NCBI RefSeq assembly: GCF_002959775.1
Contig: NZ_PPCX01000012.1
Location: 62,001 to 126,000 of the forward strand
Length of the DNA stretch: 64,000 nt
Source of the DNA: Veillonella rogosae JCM 15642
GTDB taxonomy: Bacteria; Bacillota; Negativicutes; Veillonellales; Veillonellaceae
Reading direction: 5' to 3'
The position numbers and the translations under genes are program-made. The notes below the pieces were generated by a model. The model saw nothing but the letters and a program-made list of their open reading frames with translations, was not told the DNA's origin and did no database searches. The stretch's first letter is position 1; the number at the start of each line of letters is the position of its first letter. Of this stretch, positions 17,538-27,824 are shown one piece after another.

Positions 17538-17882
17538 TTAACCTCTACCGCTTAAGCGACCTTCCAAGCGCCATTTAGCACTGGTTGCTGTAGGTCGGAT
17601 AGATGCAATTTGTTCAGATGAGTACCCCATCGCCACAATGGCACCTACGATAGCTGCTACTACTTCATCCTCATTTTGAGCGGATGCACTTGCTGCAGCA
17701 GGAGCTGCTGCTGGAGCTGCAACAGTTGTTTCAGTTTTATGTACTTCTTTTTTTTTCTTAGTTGGATCGACTAAATGTACGATTTCCATAAGAACGCCAA
17801 GAAGAATCAACACAACAAACACAACTGTCATATTAATCGCCATAATTAGCCAAGGATTGGTAGTAACTGCTTGTCCTTCCAT
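17538..17882 (-). CDS. mmdD: Methylmalonyl-CoA decarboxylase delta subunit
   Basis: A 114-residue bitopic protein with one membrane helix (about residues 10-32), a charged and Ala/Pro-rich linker, and a C-terminal segment ending EGRLSGRG that is shared with MmdE. It anchors the peripheral carboxyltransferase to the membrane subunit. The ATG at 17880-17882 is better spaced from AAAGGGG than the ATG two codons upstream. Confidence 0.94.
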   Translation of the reverse strand: MEGQAVTTNPWLIMAINMTVVFVVLILLGVLMEIVHLVDPTKKKKEVHKTETTVAAPAAAPAAASASAQNEDEVVAAIVGAIVAMGYSSEQIASIRPTATSAKWRLEGRLSGRG

Positions 17883-17955
17883 AATCATTCCCCTTTCTAA
17901 AAAAGTAGTAAAGAAAGGTATCTCCCAAATTCGATGATATGTTTACCGAATCGAA

Positions 17956-19485
17956 TTATAATGGAATATTACCATGTTTCTTTGGAGCACGGTTTTCACG
18001 TTTGCTTGCAAGCATTGCCAAAGCGTTAATAACTGCTGGACGAGTTTGTTTTGGTTCGATAACTACGTCTACGAAGCCACGTTCAGCAGCTTTGTATGGA
18101 GTTGCGAACTCTTCCACGTATTTAGCTGTTTTAGCGTCTTTGTCTTCATCTTTCTTGAAGATAATATTAGCTGCGCCAGCAGGACCCATTACAGCGATTT
18201 CGGATGTAGGCCAAGCGTATACTTGGTCAGCGCCCAAATCCTGGGAACACATAGCGAGGTAAGAACCGCCGTATGCTTTACGAGTGATAACAGTAATTTT
18301 TGGTACTGTTGCTTCAGAGTAAGCATACAACATTTTAGCACCATGACGAATGATACCGCCCCATTCTTGATTTGTGCCAGGCAAGAAACCAGGAACGTCA
18401 ACGAAGTTAACGATTGGAATATTGAAAGCATCACAGAAACGGATGAAACGGGAAGATTTGTCAGATGCATTGATGTCCAAGCAACCAGCCATTACTTTTG
18501 GTTGGTTAGCAATGATACCAACGGATTGACCATCAAAACGAGCGAAGCAAGTGATAATATTTGTAGCATAGAATGGTTGTACTTCATAATATTCGCCATT
18601 ATCTACAGTAGCTGCGATAACATCTTTCATGTCGTAAGGCATGTTACTGTTATCAGGCAACAAGCTGTTCAAGCCTTCGTCTTCACGAGTTGGATCATCA
18701 CCAGTGTCTACTAATGGAGCATCTTCCATGTTATTGGATGGCAAGAAGCCCAATAAGTAGCGAATTTGAGCGATACAATCATCTTCGTTTTCAGCAGCAA
18801 AATGAGCTACACCGGAAACGGAGTTGTGAGCCATTGCACCACCAAGATCTTCAGCTGTTACTTCTTCACCAGTTACAGATTTGATAACTGCAGGACCAGT
18901 GATGAACATTTGAGATGTGTGTTTAACCATGTAGATGAAGTCAGTCAATGCTGGAGAATATACAGCACCGCCTGCGCATGGACCCATGATTACGGAAATT
19001 TGTGGAATAACGCCAGATGCATTTGTATTTTCGAAGAAAATCTTACCGTAACCTGCAAGGGCATCTACTGCTTCTTGAATACGAGCACCGCCGGAGTCGT
19101 TGATACCAACGATTGGCGCACCCATTTTCATTGCTAAACGTTGTACTTTAACGATTTTAGCCGCATGCATTTCACCAAGAGAACCACCTTCTACAGTGAA
19201 GTCTTGTGCGAATGCGTACACTAAACGACCGTCGATAGTACCATAACCAGTTACTACACCTTCGCCTGGTAATTCTTTCTTTTCTTGACCGAAGTTAACA
19301 CAACGATGTTTAACAAATTGATCAAGTTCAACGAAAGAATTATCATCGAACAATTTAGCCAAACGTTCGCGAGCAGTCATTTTGCCTTGAGCATGTTGTT
19401 TCTCAACGCGTTTTTCACCACCACCGGCTTTAACTTTAGCTAGTTTCTCGTGCAATAACTCGATTTTTTCCTGCACTGTTGCCAT
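17956..19485 (-). CDS. mmdA: Methylmalonyl-CoA decarboxylase alpha subunit (carboxyltransferase)
   Basis: Transfers the carboxyl group of (S)-methylmalonyl-CoA to biotin on MmdC, releasing propionyl-CoA. The 509-residue protein has the two crotonase-like halves of acyl-CoA carboxylase beta subunits, with [50 protein letters not shown] and [14 protein letters not shown] follows GGAGG. It heads the mmd cluster behind its own promoter, 150 bp after mce. Confidence 0.97.
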   Translation of the reverse strand: MATVQEKIELLHEKLAKVKAGGGEKRVEKQHAQGKMTARERLAKLFDDNSFVELDQFVKHRCVNFGQEKKELPGEGVVTGYGTIDGRLVYAFAQDFTVEGGSLGEMHAAKIVKVQRLAMKMGAPIVGINDSGGARIQEAVDALAGYGKIFFENTNASGVIPQISVIMGPCAGGAVYSPALTDFIYMVKHTSQMFITGPAVIKSVTGEEVTAEDLGGAMAHNSVSGVAHFAAENEDDCIAQIRYLLGFLPSNNMEDAPLVDTGDDPTREDEGLNSLLPDNSNMPYDMKDVIAATVDNGEYYEVQPFYATNIITCFARFDGQSVGIIANQPKVMAGCLDINASDKSSRFIRFCDAFNIPIVNFVDVPGFLPGTNQEWGGIIRHGAKMLYAYSEATVPKITVITRKAYGGSYLAMCSQDLGADQVYAWPTSEIAVMGPAGAANIIFKKDEDKDAKTAKYVEEFATPYKAAERGFVDVVIEPKQTRPAVINALAMLASKRENRAPKKHGNIPL

Positions 19486-19519
19486 TATAGCACCTCCAAA
19501 TAAAAATTGTTACAGTATC

Positions 19520-19548
19520 ATTTTATTTCATTAATAATTAAAGTTCAA
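19520..19548 (-). promoter_or_regulatory. Sigma70-type promoter of the mmd operon
   Basis: On the minus strand TTGAAC (19543-19548), 17-bp spacer and TAAAAT (19520-19525), about 35 bp before the mmdA start. It would let mmdADECB be expressed independently of the scpC-mce genes. Confidence 0.7.
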
Positions 19549-19635
19549 GCATAATACATATTTAACATATAACTTGAAATTATATGTATATGTATCTCTA
19601 TAACTCATACATAATGATGTGAATTGGACACTGTA

Positions 19636-20058
19636 TTATTTCATACGTTGACATAATTCAAGCAATACGCCGCCAGTTGCTTTTGGATGTAAGAAAGCAA
19701 TTGCGGAGCCGCCTGCACCATAACGAGGTTTTTCGTCAATCATACGAACGCCTTTAGCCATCAAATCAGCAATAGCATTTTCAATATTATCAACGCGCAA
19801 TGCTACGTGTTGGATACCATCACGACCGCCATTTTTCTCGATGAATTTACCGATAGGGCCATCTGGAGTTGTAGTTTCTAAGAATTCAAGTTCAGCATCG
19901 CCACATGGGAAGAAGGATACTTTTACTTTTTGTTCTTCTACGATTTCATCTTCAGGAAGATGTTCTATACCCAATGCATTTTTGTAGAATTCTTTAGTTG
20001 CTGCTAAATCATTAACACCAATACCGATGTGATCCACTTGTAATACTTTAAAAGCCAT
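19636..20058 (-). CDS. mce: Methylmalonyl-CoA epimerase
   Basis: Interconverts (R)- and (S)-methylmalonyl-CoA so that the mutase product can be decarboxylated. The 140-residue length and VOC-fold motifs fit: VDHIGIGVNDL (metal-binding His), VSFFPCGDAELEFLE and GIQHVALRVDNI. The C-terminal metal-ligand Glu lies in GGVLLELCQ. ATG follows AAGGAGAT. It is 51 bp downstream of meaB. Confidence 0.95.
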   Translation of the reverse strand: MAFKVLQVDHIGIGVNDLAATKEFYKNALGIEHLPEDEIVEEQKVKVSFFPCGDAELEFLETTTPDGPIGKFIEKNGGRDGIQHVALRVDNIENAIADLMAKGVRMIDEKPRYGAGGSAIAFLHPKATGGVLLELCQRMK

Positions 20059-20109
20059 TTCGATTATCTCCTTTTCAAGGCTAAATCTCTAGTGCTATGT
20101 AGTCGCCGT

Positions 20110-21048
20110 CTACTTTAGCACGCTTGTCATTACGCCGTTAACAACTGTGTACGGATCGCTTTCGCGTTCATTAACAGCTGTCACTTGGCTATTAAATTCG
20201 TCGCTAGTAATGATTTTTTCAGCTACATAACGACCAATTTGTTCATTAATCATTGCGATGATTTCATCACGAGTACGTTCTGCTCGACGAGATTCCAATT
20301 CACCAGAATCTTCAAGATACTCAAAATGTTCATCTAAAGCGTCGATGAGTTCATCTACGCCTTGGTCCTTGCTAGCAATGGTGCGCTTAATTGGTGGGCG
20401 CCATTTCACTTCACGAGAATCAAGGTCAAGCATCATTTCAATTTCTACATTCAAACGATCGCAACCATCTCGGTCAGCTTTATTGATAGCAAATACATCG
20501 CCGATTTCAAGAATACCCGCTTTGATAGCTTGGATATCGTCACCGAGACCAGGAACAAGTACAACTAATGTAGTATCTGCATTTTTTACAATGTCTACTT
20601 CAGATTGACCTACGCCTACTGTTTCAATGATAACTAAATCCATACCAAAGGCATCCATAAGTTTTACAACGTCTGCAGTCTTTTTGGATAAACCACCAAG
20701 ACTACCACGCGTGCCCATGCTTCGAATGAATACATTTTCGTTTAATGTTAAGTCGTTCATTCGAATACGGTCCCCCAAGATAGCACCACCAGAGAATGGG
20801 CTAGTTGGGTCGATGGCAACGATGCCGATTTTTTTACCTTGATCTAAATAATGTTTTACAACTTTATCTGTCAATGTACTTTTACCAGCACCAGGGGCCC
20901 CAGTAATACCGAGAATACGTGCATTCCCTGTTTTAGGGTAAATAGCCTTCATAATATCAATGGCATTTTCATACTCGTTTTCTACAGCTGTGATGGACCG
21001 TGCTAAGGCTAGTCGAGAACCTTCAAAAAGTCCTTTAACTAAATCCAT
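20110..21048 (-). CDS. meaB: Methylmalonyl-CoA mutase chaperone GTPase MeaB
   Basis: G3E-type GTPase that protects and reloads adenosylcobalamin-dependent methylmalonyl-CoA mutase. Motifs: GAPGAGKSTL (P-loop), VAIDPTSPFSGGAILGDRIRM (first 20 residues shown are the family signature region), ETVGVGQSE (switch) and NKAD. The start is the ATG at 21046-21048 (312 residues) after AGGTGG. It lies between the mutase subunits and mce, as in other propionate loci. Confidence 0.95.
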   Translation of the reverse strand: MDLVKGLFEGSRLALARSITAVENEYENAIDIMKAIYPKTGNARILGITGAPGAGKSTLTDKVVKHYLDQGKKIGIVAIDPTSPFSGGAILGDRIRMNDLTLNENVFIRSMGTRGSLGGLSKKTADVVKLMDAFGMDLVIIETVGVGQSEVDIVKNADTTLVVLVPGLGDDIQAIKAGILEIGDVFAINKADRDGCDRLNVEIEMMLDLDSREVKWRPPIKRTIASKDQGVDELIDALDEHFEYLEDSGELESRRAERTRDEIIAMINEQIGRYVAEKIITSDEFNSQVTAVNERESDPYTVVNGVMTSVLK

Positions 21049-21127
21049 TCGCTTCACCACCTATCTTTGAATATGGGAATAGAGGGATTCATCTATTCTA
21101 AATGAGTCCCTCTCACCCATGCATTAA

Positions 21128-21523
21128 TTATTTAACGTTTTCGTTGATGAATTTAACGATATCGCCAGTTGGTGTACCAGGTGTGAATACAGCAGCTACG
21201 CCAGCTTCTTTCAAACCAGGGATATCAGCGTCAGGAATAACGCCACCGCCGATTACAAGTACATCGCCCATACCTTTTTCTTTCAAAAGTTCAACAATTT
21301 TAGGGAACAATGTGTTGTGAGCACCGGAAAGAAGGGATAATGCAACTACATTAACGTCTTCAGAAAGAGCTGCTTCAACGATTTGTTCTGGAGTTTGACG
21401 AAGACCTGTGTAGATTACTTCGAAACCAGCATCGCGAAGAGCGCGTGCTACTACTTTTGCACCACGGTCATGACCATCAAGACCTGGTTTTGCTACGATT
21501 ACTCTAATACGTTTTTCTGCCAT
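21128..21523 (-). CDS. Methylmalonyl-CoA mutase, cobalamin-binding subunit
   Basis: A 131-residue B12-binding domain encoded as a separate protein. The base-off cobalamin motif is [15 protein letters not shown] (Asp-x-His-x-x-Gly) and the second half carries [10 protein letters not shown]. It pairs with the 548-residue catalytic subunit encoded 28 bp upstream. In many bacteria this domain is fused to the C-terminus of a ~700-residue mutase; here the two are split, as in several Firmicutes and archaea. Confidence 0.94.
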   Translation of the reverse strand: MAEKRIRVIVAKPGLDGHDRGAKVVARALRDAGFEVIYTGLRQTPEQIVEAALSEDVNVVALSLLSGAHNTLFPKIVELLKEKGMGDVLVIGGGVIPDADIPGLKEAGVAAVFTPGTPTGDIVKFINENVK

Positions 21524-21551
21524 GATTTATTACCTCCGAAATTAGCCGATA

Positions 21552-23198
21552 TTATAATGTGGAATGAGCTTCGTATTCACCGAATACTTCGCGCAATACA
21601 TTACAAATTTCACCCAATGTAGCATATGTTTTAACTGCATCAAGAATTAATGGCATCAAGTTAACATTTTCGTCAGCTGCGCCAACTTTAAGAGCTGCTA
21701 ATGCTGTGTCAACTGCTGCTTGATCGCGGTTAGCGCGAACTGCTTGAGTTTTCTTGGATTGGTTAACACCTACGGAAGCGTCTACGCGAAGCAAGTCTTT
21801 TGGAGCTTCTTCTTCAACTTGGAATTTGTTTACGCCAACGATTGTGCGCAAGCCAGATTCAACTTCCATTTGCCATTTGTAAGCGGATTCTTGAATTTCT
21901 TTTTGGATGTAGCCTTTTTCGATTGCTACTACAGCGCCGCCCATTTCATCAATTTTCTTGATGTAAGACATAGCTTCGTCATAGATAGCGTTAGTCATAG
22001 CTTCTACATAGTAGGAACCGCCCAATGGGTCAACTACGTCAGCTAAACCAGATTCGTAAGCCACGATTTGTTGAGTACGAAGAGCTACTTGTACAGATGC
22101 TTCTGTAGGAAGAGCCAAAGCTTCGTCACGAGAGTTTGTATGTAAGGATTGAGTACCGCCCATTACAGCAGCTGCAGTTTGAAGAGCAACACGAACGATG
22201 TTGTTGTCAACTTGTTGTGCAGTCAACATGGAACCAGCTGTTTGAGTATGTACACGAAGCATCATGGATTTTGGTTTTTTAGCACCAAAACGTTCTTTCA
22301 TGATAGTTGCCCATAAGCGACGGGATGCGCGGAATTTAGCAACTTCTTCAAGTACGTTGTTATGAGCATTCCAGAAGAAGGAAAGACGACCAGCGAAGGA
22401 GTCAACGTCAAGACCAGCTTTCAAAGCTGCTTCTACGTACGCGATACCATCTGCAATTGTGAATGCGATTTCTTGCGCTGCTGTGGAACCTGCTTCACGG
22501 ATATGGTAACCGGAGATAGAAATTGTATTCCATTTTGGAACGTATTGAGAACAATATTCGAAGATATTAGTGATCAAACGCATGGAAGGTTTTGGAGGGA
22601 AAATGTAAGTACCGCGAGCTGCATACTCTTTCAAAATATCATTTTGAATTGTACCCATCAATTCAGTGGAAGGTACACCTTGTTTTTCAGCTACTGCGAT
22701 ATACATTGCCAACAAAACAGACGCTGGAGCGTTGATTGTCATGGATGTGGATACTTTGCCAAGGTCGATGCCGTCGAACAAGATTTCCATATCTTTCAAG
22801 GAGTCGATCGCAACACCTACTTTACCAACTTCGCCTTCAGCTACAACATCATCAGAGTCATAACCGATTTGTGTAGGCAAGTCAAATGCACAGGAAAGAC
22901 CAGTTGCACCGGACTCGATTAGGTAACGGTAACGTTTGTTGGATTCTTCAGCAGTTGCGAAACCTGCGTACATACGCATTGTCCAGAAACGGCCACGGTA
23001 CATAGTAGGTTGTACACCACGAGTATAAGGGAATTCGCCAGGCATCCCCAAATCGCGCTCATAGTCGAAACCTTCGATATCAACTGGTGTATACACACGG
23101 TTGTATTTCAAGTTTTGACGTTCTGGAGTTTTTGCACTTCTTTCGTCACAAAGTTTGTTATACTCAGCAATTTGGGCTTTTAAGTTTTCGTAAGCCAT
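21552..23198 (-). CDS. Methylmalonyl-CoA mutase, catalytic (TIM-barrel) subunit
   Basis: Isomerises succinyl-CoA to (R)-methylmalonyl-CoA by an adenosylcobalamin radical mechanism. The 548-residue length is that of the stand-alone N-terminal barrel. Motifs include [20 protein letters not shown] (substrate site with the conserved Tyr and Arg), [12 protein letters not shown] and [19 protein letters not shown] follows GGAGG. It is preceded by scpC with a 29 bp gap. Confidence 0.96.
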   Translation of the reverse strand: MAYENLKAQIAEYNKLCDERSAKTPERQNLKYNRVYTPVDIEGFDYERDLGMPGEFPYTRGVQPTMYRGRFWTMRMYAGFATAEESNKRYRYLIESGATGLSCAFDLPTQIGYDSDDVVAEGEVGKVGVAIDSLKDMEILFDGIDLGKVSTSMTINAPASVLLAMYIAVAEKQGVPSTELMGTIQNDILKEYAARGTYIFPPKPSMRLITNIFEYCSQYVPKWNTISISGYHIREAGSTAAQEIAFTIADGIAYVEAALKAGLDVDSFAGRLSFFWNAHNNVLEEVAKFRASRRLWATIMKERFGAKKPKSMMLRVHTQTAGSMLTAQQVDNNIVRVALQTAAAVMGGTQSLHTNSRDEALALPTEASVQVALRTQQIVAYESGLADVVDPLGGSYYVEAMTNAIYDEAMSYIKKIDEMGGAVVAIEKGYIQKEIQESAYKWQMEVESGLRTIVGVNKFQVEEEAPKDLLRVDASVGVNQSKKTQAVRANRDQAAVDTALAALKVGAADENVNLMPLILDAVKTYATLGEICNVLREVFGEYEAHSTL

Positions 23199-23227
23199 GT
23201 TTTCATCATCCTCCTAAAAAAACAGGT

Positions 23228-24733
23228 TTATTTTTTCATGCTTCCAGTTTCTGTGAAGCGTTTATGCCAAGAAAGAGCTTCATCAAGCAACATAGGTGTA
23301 TGGGCATTCTTAGTTGCTTCTAATGCTTTTTCTAGGTATTCAGTTAACATTGGTTTGTAGTCTGGGTGAGCACATTTTTCAATGATCAAACGAGCTCTTT
23401 CCACTGGGCTCAAACCACGGCAGTCAGCCACACCTTGTTCTGTACAGAAAATCATAGTGTCATGTTCTGTATGATCTACGTGAGATACATAAGGAACGAT
23501 AGAACTGATGTCGCCATTTTTAGCAACGGAGTTAGTACAGAAGATTGTGAGGTATGCGCTACGAGCGAAGTCGCCGGAGCCGCCAACACCGTTCATCATT
23601 TTGCTACCCATAATATGAGTAGAGTTTACGTTGCCAAAAATATCAAATTCAATTGCAGTATTCATGGCAATAACACCAAGGCGTCTTGCGATACCAGGGT
23701 TGTTGGAAATTTCTTGAGGGCGAAGAATAATTTTTTTACGGTATTCATCGATATTGTCATAGAAACGTTTCAACCCTTCTGGGGAAGGACTCAATGCAGT
23801 ACCGGAACATACAGTTACTTTATCTGCATCGATAAGGTCAAACATACCATCTTGAATAACTTCAGTGAAGATAGACAAGTTAGTGAATGGACCTTTAGCA
23901 AGACCACTGATTACAGCATTTGCTACGGAACCTACACCAGATTGCAATGGAAGTAAGTTTTCTGGCAAGCGACCACCTTTAATTTCTTCTTGGAAGAAAT
24001 CAATTAAGTGTTGGCTCATTGCTTTCGCATCATCATCGATAGGAGCTAGAGGTCTAGTTGTATCAGGGATGTCGCAAGGAACGATAGCCACAATTTTTTC
24101 AGGGTCGCAAGGAATTGCATCAGTACCAATGCGATCACCAGGTGTTTCCAATGGAATTGGTTTACGGTATGGTGGATCGAGAGGCTCGTAGATATCATGC
24201 ATACCTACCAAGGAAAGTGGTTGGGATACGTTTACTTCTACGATAACTTTTTTTGCTTGGCTCACAAATGTTGGGGAGTTACCAACAGATGTTGTAGGAA
24301 CAATAGAACCATCTTCGTTGATTTGAGCAGCTTCGATAATCGCTACATCTAAATCGCCAAAGAAGCCATAGCGAACGTTTTGTGCCATCAAGCTTAAATG
24401 CATGTCGATATAATTTATTTTACCGCCATTTAAAGCTTTACGAGTGTCATTGTTAGTTTGATATGGGAAACGACGATGGATACCGTTAACGCGAGTTAAC
24501 GCACCGTCAGCTTCATCACCTACAGAAGCACCTGTCCACAAATCGATTTTGAATGGTTCTTTTTCCATTCTTTCTGCCAATGCCAATGGCACAGCTTTGA
24601 CATAACCGGATGGAGTAAAGCCGGAAATACCAACTTTATCATTTGGGTTAATCAAAAGAGCTGCTTCAGAAGCAGTGACAATTTTACCTTGGAGGGCCGC
24701 ACTTTTTACGCGGTCTTTGATGTCTATCACCAT
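23228..24733 (-). CDS. scpC: Succinyl-CoA/propionyl-CoA transferase (acetyl-CoA hydrolase/transferase family)
   Basis: A 501-residue CoA transferase of the family that includes propionyl-CoA:succinate CoA transferase and SucCoA:acetate transferases. FTEVIQDGMFDLID holds the probable acyl-carrying Glu region, and GVGGSGDFARSAY and CTEQGVADCRGLSPVERA are conserved. As first gene of the propionate operon it would move CoA from propionyl-CoA to succinate, closing the cycle. Substrate choice rests on context. The start is the ATG at 24731-24733 with AAGGAG six bases upstream; the frame extends eight codons further but overlaps that site. Confidence 0.9.
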   Translation of the reverse strand: MVIDIKDRVKSAALQGKIVTASEAALLINPNDKVGISGFTPSGYVKAVPLALAERMEKEPFKIDLWTGASVGDEADGALTRVNGIHRRFPYQTNNDTRKALNGGKINYIDMHLSLMAQNVRYGFFGDLDVAIIEAAQINEDGSIVPTTSVGNSPTFVSQAKKVIVEVNVSQPLSLVGMHDIYEPLDPPYRKPIPLETPGDRIGTDAIPCDPEKIVAIVPCDIPDTTRPLAPIDDDAKAMSQHLIDFFQEEIKGGRLPENLLPLQSGVGSVANAVISGLAKGPFTNLSIFTEVIQDGMFDLIDADKVTVCSGTALSPSPEGLKRFYDNIDEYRKKIILRPQEISNNPGIARRLGVIAMNTAIEFDIFGNVNSTHIMGSKMMNGVGGSGDFARSAYLTIFCTNSVAKNGDISSIVPYVSHVDHTEHDTMIFCTEQGVADCRGLSPVERARLIIEKCAHPDYKPMLTEYLEKALEATKNAHTPMLLDEALSWHKRFTETGSMKK

Positions 24734-24804
24734 TACCATCTCCTTTAAGAGTAACATTGTATAAACGACAGTTTGATCTCTTGGTCGTTCCTTAAACCGA
24801 CTTC

Positions 24805-24833
24805 ATCGTAGTCCAGAACCAATGTATTGTCAA
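24805..24833 (-). promoter_or_regulatory. Sigma70-type promoter of the scpC operon
   Basis: On the minus strand a perfect TTGACA (24828-24833), 17-bp spacer and TACGAT (24805-24810). The predicted transcript starts near 24798, giving a leader of about 65 nt before scpC. Confidence 0.72.
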
Positions 24834-25253
24834 CTTATATGACTAAAATGTATTTTTTTATACACTTCACCAGTGCATTATGACTAAAACGCATAGATTT
24901 TCATATTTTCACATAAGTTTTATTCACATCGTTATAACTCACAGGAATTATCGATTTAGTAGTATATATTGATGTTTTTCGGTTAAATCGAACTATCTCT
25001 ATACAATATATAGAACCTTTTCAATATAAAAACAACATCTTATACACAAGAAATGAACCACACACCTCCCTATAAAAATACAATGATATGCAAAAAACCG
25101 GCTTTCAAATGCTAACAATAATGTTCAATTATGTCTAACATTAGAAAACCGGTTAATAATACTTATACTTTACCCTACCATGGAATGTATTAATTATACC
25201 ATATTATGAAATTATATAGCTACCATAAAATATGCTAATTATACATAATATAC
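24834..25253. other. Intergenic region between scpC and the O-antigen-ligase-like gene
   Basis: About 420 bp, AT-rich. It contains the terminator at 25092-25154 and, at its high-strand end, sequence upstream of the scpC promoter. No coding region or structured RNA is evident. Confidence 0.6.
25092..25154 (-). terminator. Long terminator hairpin of the lon-to-O-antigen-ligase operon
   Basis: Imperfect stem of about 20 bp with AACCGG (25096-25101) at one base and CCGGTT (25149-25154) at the other, then TTTTTT on the minus strand. It lies about 100 bp past the last gene of the operon. Confidence 0.8.
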
Positions 25254-26495
25254 CTATTTTATATGGTCACTTGCTGAAAGTTGTACTTTCACAAAGGCTC
25301 CAACCCAGCCTAACAATTGCCAAAATACAATGGTCACTTGATGGCTATAGAGCTCAAAGTCAGATAAACCACTAATGAGAACAGCCACCGCTAAGGCGCC
25401 TACGCCTATTTGTGCTGCTTGTCGGAATAGATCCCCTTTTAATCGTATAGATGTAATTACATGACCTACGATAACTGCAAGGAATGATAACAAACCTGGA
25501 ATACCTATTTCGGCTAATATGTTCAAATATAAATTGTGCGCATGATACATTAAAACATTAGGGCCTTGAATATAGTAGTTATACTCAGGATATACTAAGT
25601 AGAATGTATTCCAGCCAATACCAAAGATAGGATTTTCTCGTATGATATACATAGTACTATCCCACAATGCCCAGCGAAGATCCGCTGACGTATCGTGACC
25701 TTGGAATATAGACCAAAGTCGTGACGCAATTTCACCTTCATAGAAGTACAAAATGACCGGTACGGCTAACAAGGATAGGAAAAGGCGCCGCTCTACAAAG
25801 ATTGCCCAATAGAGAATCATAGCGGCAAAGCTAATCCAAATACCACGAGAATAGGTTAAAAGCATCGTTAAGAATAAAACGATACCTATGATGAGCATCG
25901 TCACCACGTCACGGGTGCGATTTTCTTTCATATAAACGAGAATATAACTAATGCATACGCTTAACACCATCAACAAATAAGCCCCTAACAAGTTAGGATT
26001 TTGTAATGTTGATGCCATACGGCGCATCAATGTCGGAAACTGTGCAGCATCTACCCATTCTTTTATATGTATATTAGGAACAAATAGATACTGATAGGCC
26101 CCAATAACACAGACAAGAACTGCAGTGCCTAAAAAAGCACGTAGATAATAGTTCCATTGTTTAGGCGTTTGAATATAGGTACGCACTAAATAGTACATCC
26201 CACCACCTGCTACAATTTGGTAGAACCAACTTTGAATAGACCAGTCCCAGTTTGGTGACATGAGCGATGATAAACCAGTCCAGATAACAAAGATCATCAC
26301 GGACCAAGATAGATATCCGGTAGGTAAGCTCAAAGACTTACTAGATATTAAATCATATAGCGCCAGTCCTATAGCTAGCCAAAGGAGTACATCCCCTACC
26401 ATCGGTTGCAACGGCATAGCCACGACAACACCGTAAATTAGCCGTTCAATATAAAAGGTCAGTCGCTTCTGATTAGGAATAAGTGAGAGTTCCAT
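25254..26495 (-). CDS. O-antigen ligase-like membrane protein (Wzy/WaaL superfamily)
   Basis: A 413-residue protein with about eleven membrane segments and the Wzy_C-type domain: LTYSRGIWISF near residue 214 and, after a large loop, NPIFGIGWNTFYLVYPEY and MYHAHNLYLNILAEIGIPG, which contains the catalytic His/Asn region. Such enzymes polymerise or ligate surface polysaccharide. This suits a diderm with lipopolysaccharide. The exact role (ligase or polymerase) is open. It is last in an operon, 9 bp after folC. Confidence 0.82.
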   Translation of the reverse strand: MELSLIPNQKRLTFYIERLIYGVVVAMPLQPMVGDVLLWLAIGLALYDLISSKSLSLPTGYLSWSVMIFVIWTGLSSLMSPNWDWSIQSWFYQIVAGGGMYYLVRTYIQTPKQWNYYLRAFLGTAVLVCVIGAYQYLFVPNIHIKEWVDAAQFPTLMRRMASTLQNPNLLGAYLLMVLSVCISYILVYMKENRTRDVVTMLIIGIVLFLTMLLTYSRGIWISFAAMILYWAIFVERRLFLSLLAVPVILYFYEGEIASRLWSIFQGHDTSADLRWALWDSTMYIIRENPIFGIGWNTFYLVYPEYNYYIQGPNVLMYHAHNLYLNILAEIGIPGLLSFLAVIVGHVITSIRLKGDLFRQAAQIGVGALAVAVLISGLSDFELYSHQVTIVFWQLLGWVGAFVKVQLSASDHIK

Positions 26496-26504
26496 AATCT
26501 CACC

Positions 26505-27812
26505 TTAGTGACTCATCTCATGGTTAAACCACTGACGAGCATCCCCTAGAATATATAACGAACCGCATACGGCAATAATATCACCAGTCTTAGTATGCTT
26601 ATAGGCCAATGCCAAAGCCTCCTCAACAGAGTCAGCAGTTTGAGCCGTCGCCTTTGGTACAATGCGTCGAATGACCTCAACCAAAGCTTCAGGTACTTCC
26701 GTTCTATCTGTTGGAGCCGGTACAACTAAAACTGTATCCCCTGCGTTAACAACCTCACGAATGATAGCCTCTTGGTTCTTATCTTTAAGAATGGCCATAA
26801 CAATTGTTTTTGAAGTATCTTTAAATAATTCAGCATAAGTCATACCGAAAGATTCAGCCCCTGCCGCATTATGAGCACCATCAAAGATAAAGGTGCGATC
26901 TAGCCCGCGTTTAACTTCGAAACGACCAGCCCACGTAGTGCGAGCAAAACCTTCGCGCATTGTTTCTTCACTAATACTCTTATCTTCTTGCATCAATAGG
27001 CGCACCGCCATTAACGCACAAGCGAGGTTTACAGATTGGTGAATACCTGCCATCGTCGTAAAGAGCATAGCAGGCGCTGCATCATTAGTACTGACCGTAA
27101 TCATTTGACCGCCTGTTACAGCACTTCGACTATCGATGCCAAAATCTTTATTGAAAGCATACAGTTTAGCATTCTTTTCTTTGGCTACGTCCTCAATAAT
27201 ACTGAGAGGCGTACCTTGTGCAGCTGTTACGACAGGTACGTTAGATTTGATGATACCCGCCTTATGACGTGCAATGTCCTCAACAGTATCACCACAGTAC
27301 GCTTGATGATCCATAGATACATTAGTAATAACAGATACTTTAGGAGTAACGATATTAGTAGAGTCTAGCAATCCACCTAAACCAACTTCTACTACTGCAT
27401 AATCTACGCCTTGTTCTTTAAAGAACAAGAATGCGGCTGCCGTCAACATTTCAAATTGCGTCGGTGCCTCTACTCCATTACTGATGATAGTATCTACTGC
27501 TGCTTTTACACGATTGATTAATTCACCGAAGGCTTCCTCTGTAATATTTCCATCATTAATTTGAATTCGCTCCGTATAGGATTGAAGGTGAGGCGATGTA
27601 AATCGCCCCACCCGTAATCCACTTGTAAACAGTGCGTAGGAAATATATGAGGTAACCGAGCCCTTACCATTCGTACCTGTCACATGAACAATTTTATAGT
27701 CCTCTTGCGGATTCCCAAGGGCTTCCATAAGAGCTGTAATTCGTTCAAGGCCAGGCTTTATACCGAATGAGGATGCCTGTTCTAAATAGGCTAAGGCCTC
27801 TTGATATGTCAT
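26505..27812 (-). CDS. folC: Folylpolyglutamate synthase / dihydrofolate synthase
   Basis: Mur-ligase-family enzyme that adds glutamate to dihydropteroate and folates. The 435-residue protein has the ATP-binding loop VTGTNGKGSVTSYIS, the FTSPHLQSYTERIQING-like region (FTSPHLQSYTERIQINDG) and the central-domain DGAHN. It follows valS by 12 bp, a conserved valS-folC pairing in Firmicutes. ATG follows GGAGG. Confidence 0.95.
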   Translation of the reverse strand: MTYQEALAYLEQASSFGIKPGLERITALMEALGNPQEDYKIVHVTGTNGKGSVTSYISYALFTSGLRVGRFTSPHLQSYTERIQINDGNITEEAFGELINRVKAAVDTIISNGVEAPTQFEMLTAAAFLFFKEQGVDYAVVEVGLGGLLDSTNIVTPKVSVITNVSMDHQAYCGDTVEDIARHKAGIIKSNVPVVTAAQGTPLSIIEDVAKEKNAKLYAFNKDFGIDSRSAVTGGQMITVSTNDAAPAMLFTTMAGIHQSVNLACALMAVRLLMQEDKSISEETMREGFARTTWAGRFEVKRGLDRTFIFDGAHNAAGAESFGMTYAELFKDTSKTIVMAILKDKNQEAIIREVVNAGDTVLVVPAPTDRTEVPEALVEVIRRIVPKATAQTADSVEEALALAYKHTKTGDIIAVCGSLYILGDARQWFNHEMSH

Positions 27813-27824
27813 ATAAACCTCCTA

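Noticed and set aside
17974-18714. 246-codon plus-strand frame
   Set aside because: Fully antisense to mmdA, Cys/Phe/Ser-rich translation with no recognisable domain or ribosome site.
22362-22922. 186-codon plus-strand frame opposite the mutase gene
   Set aside because: Antisense shadow of a strongly conserved coding region.
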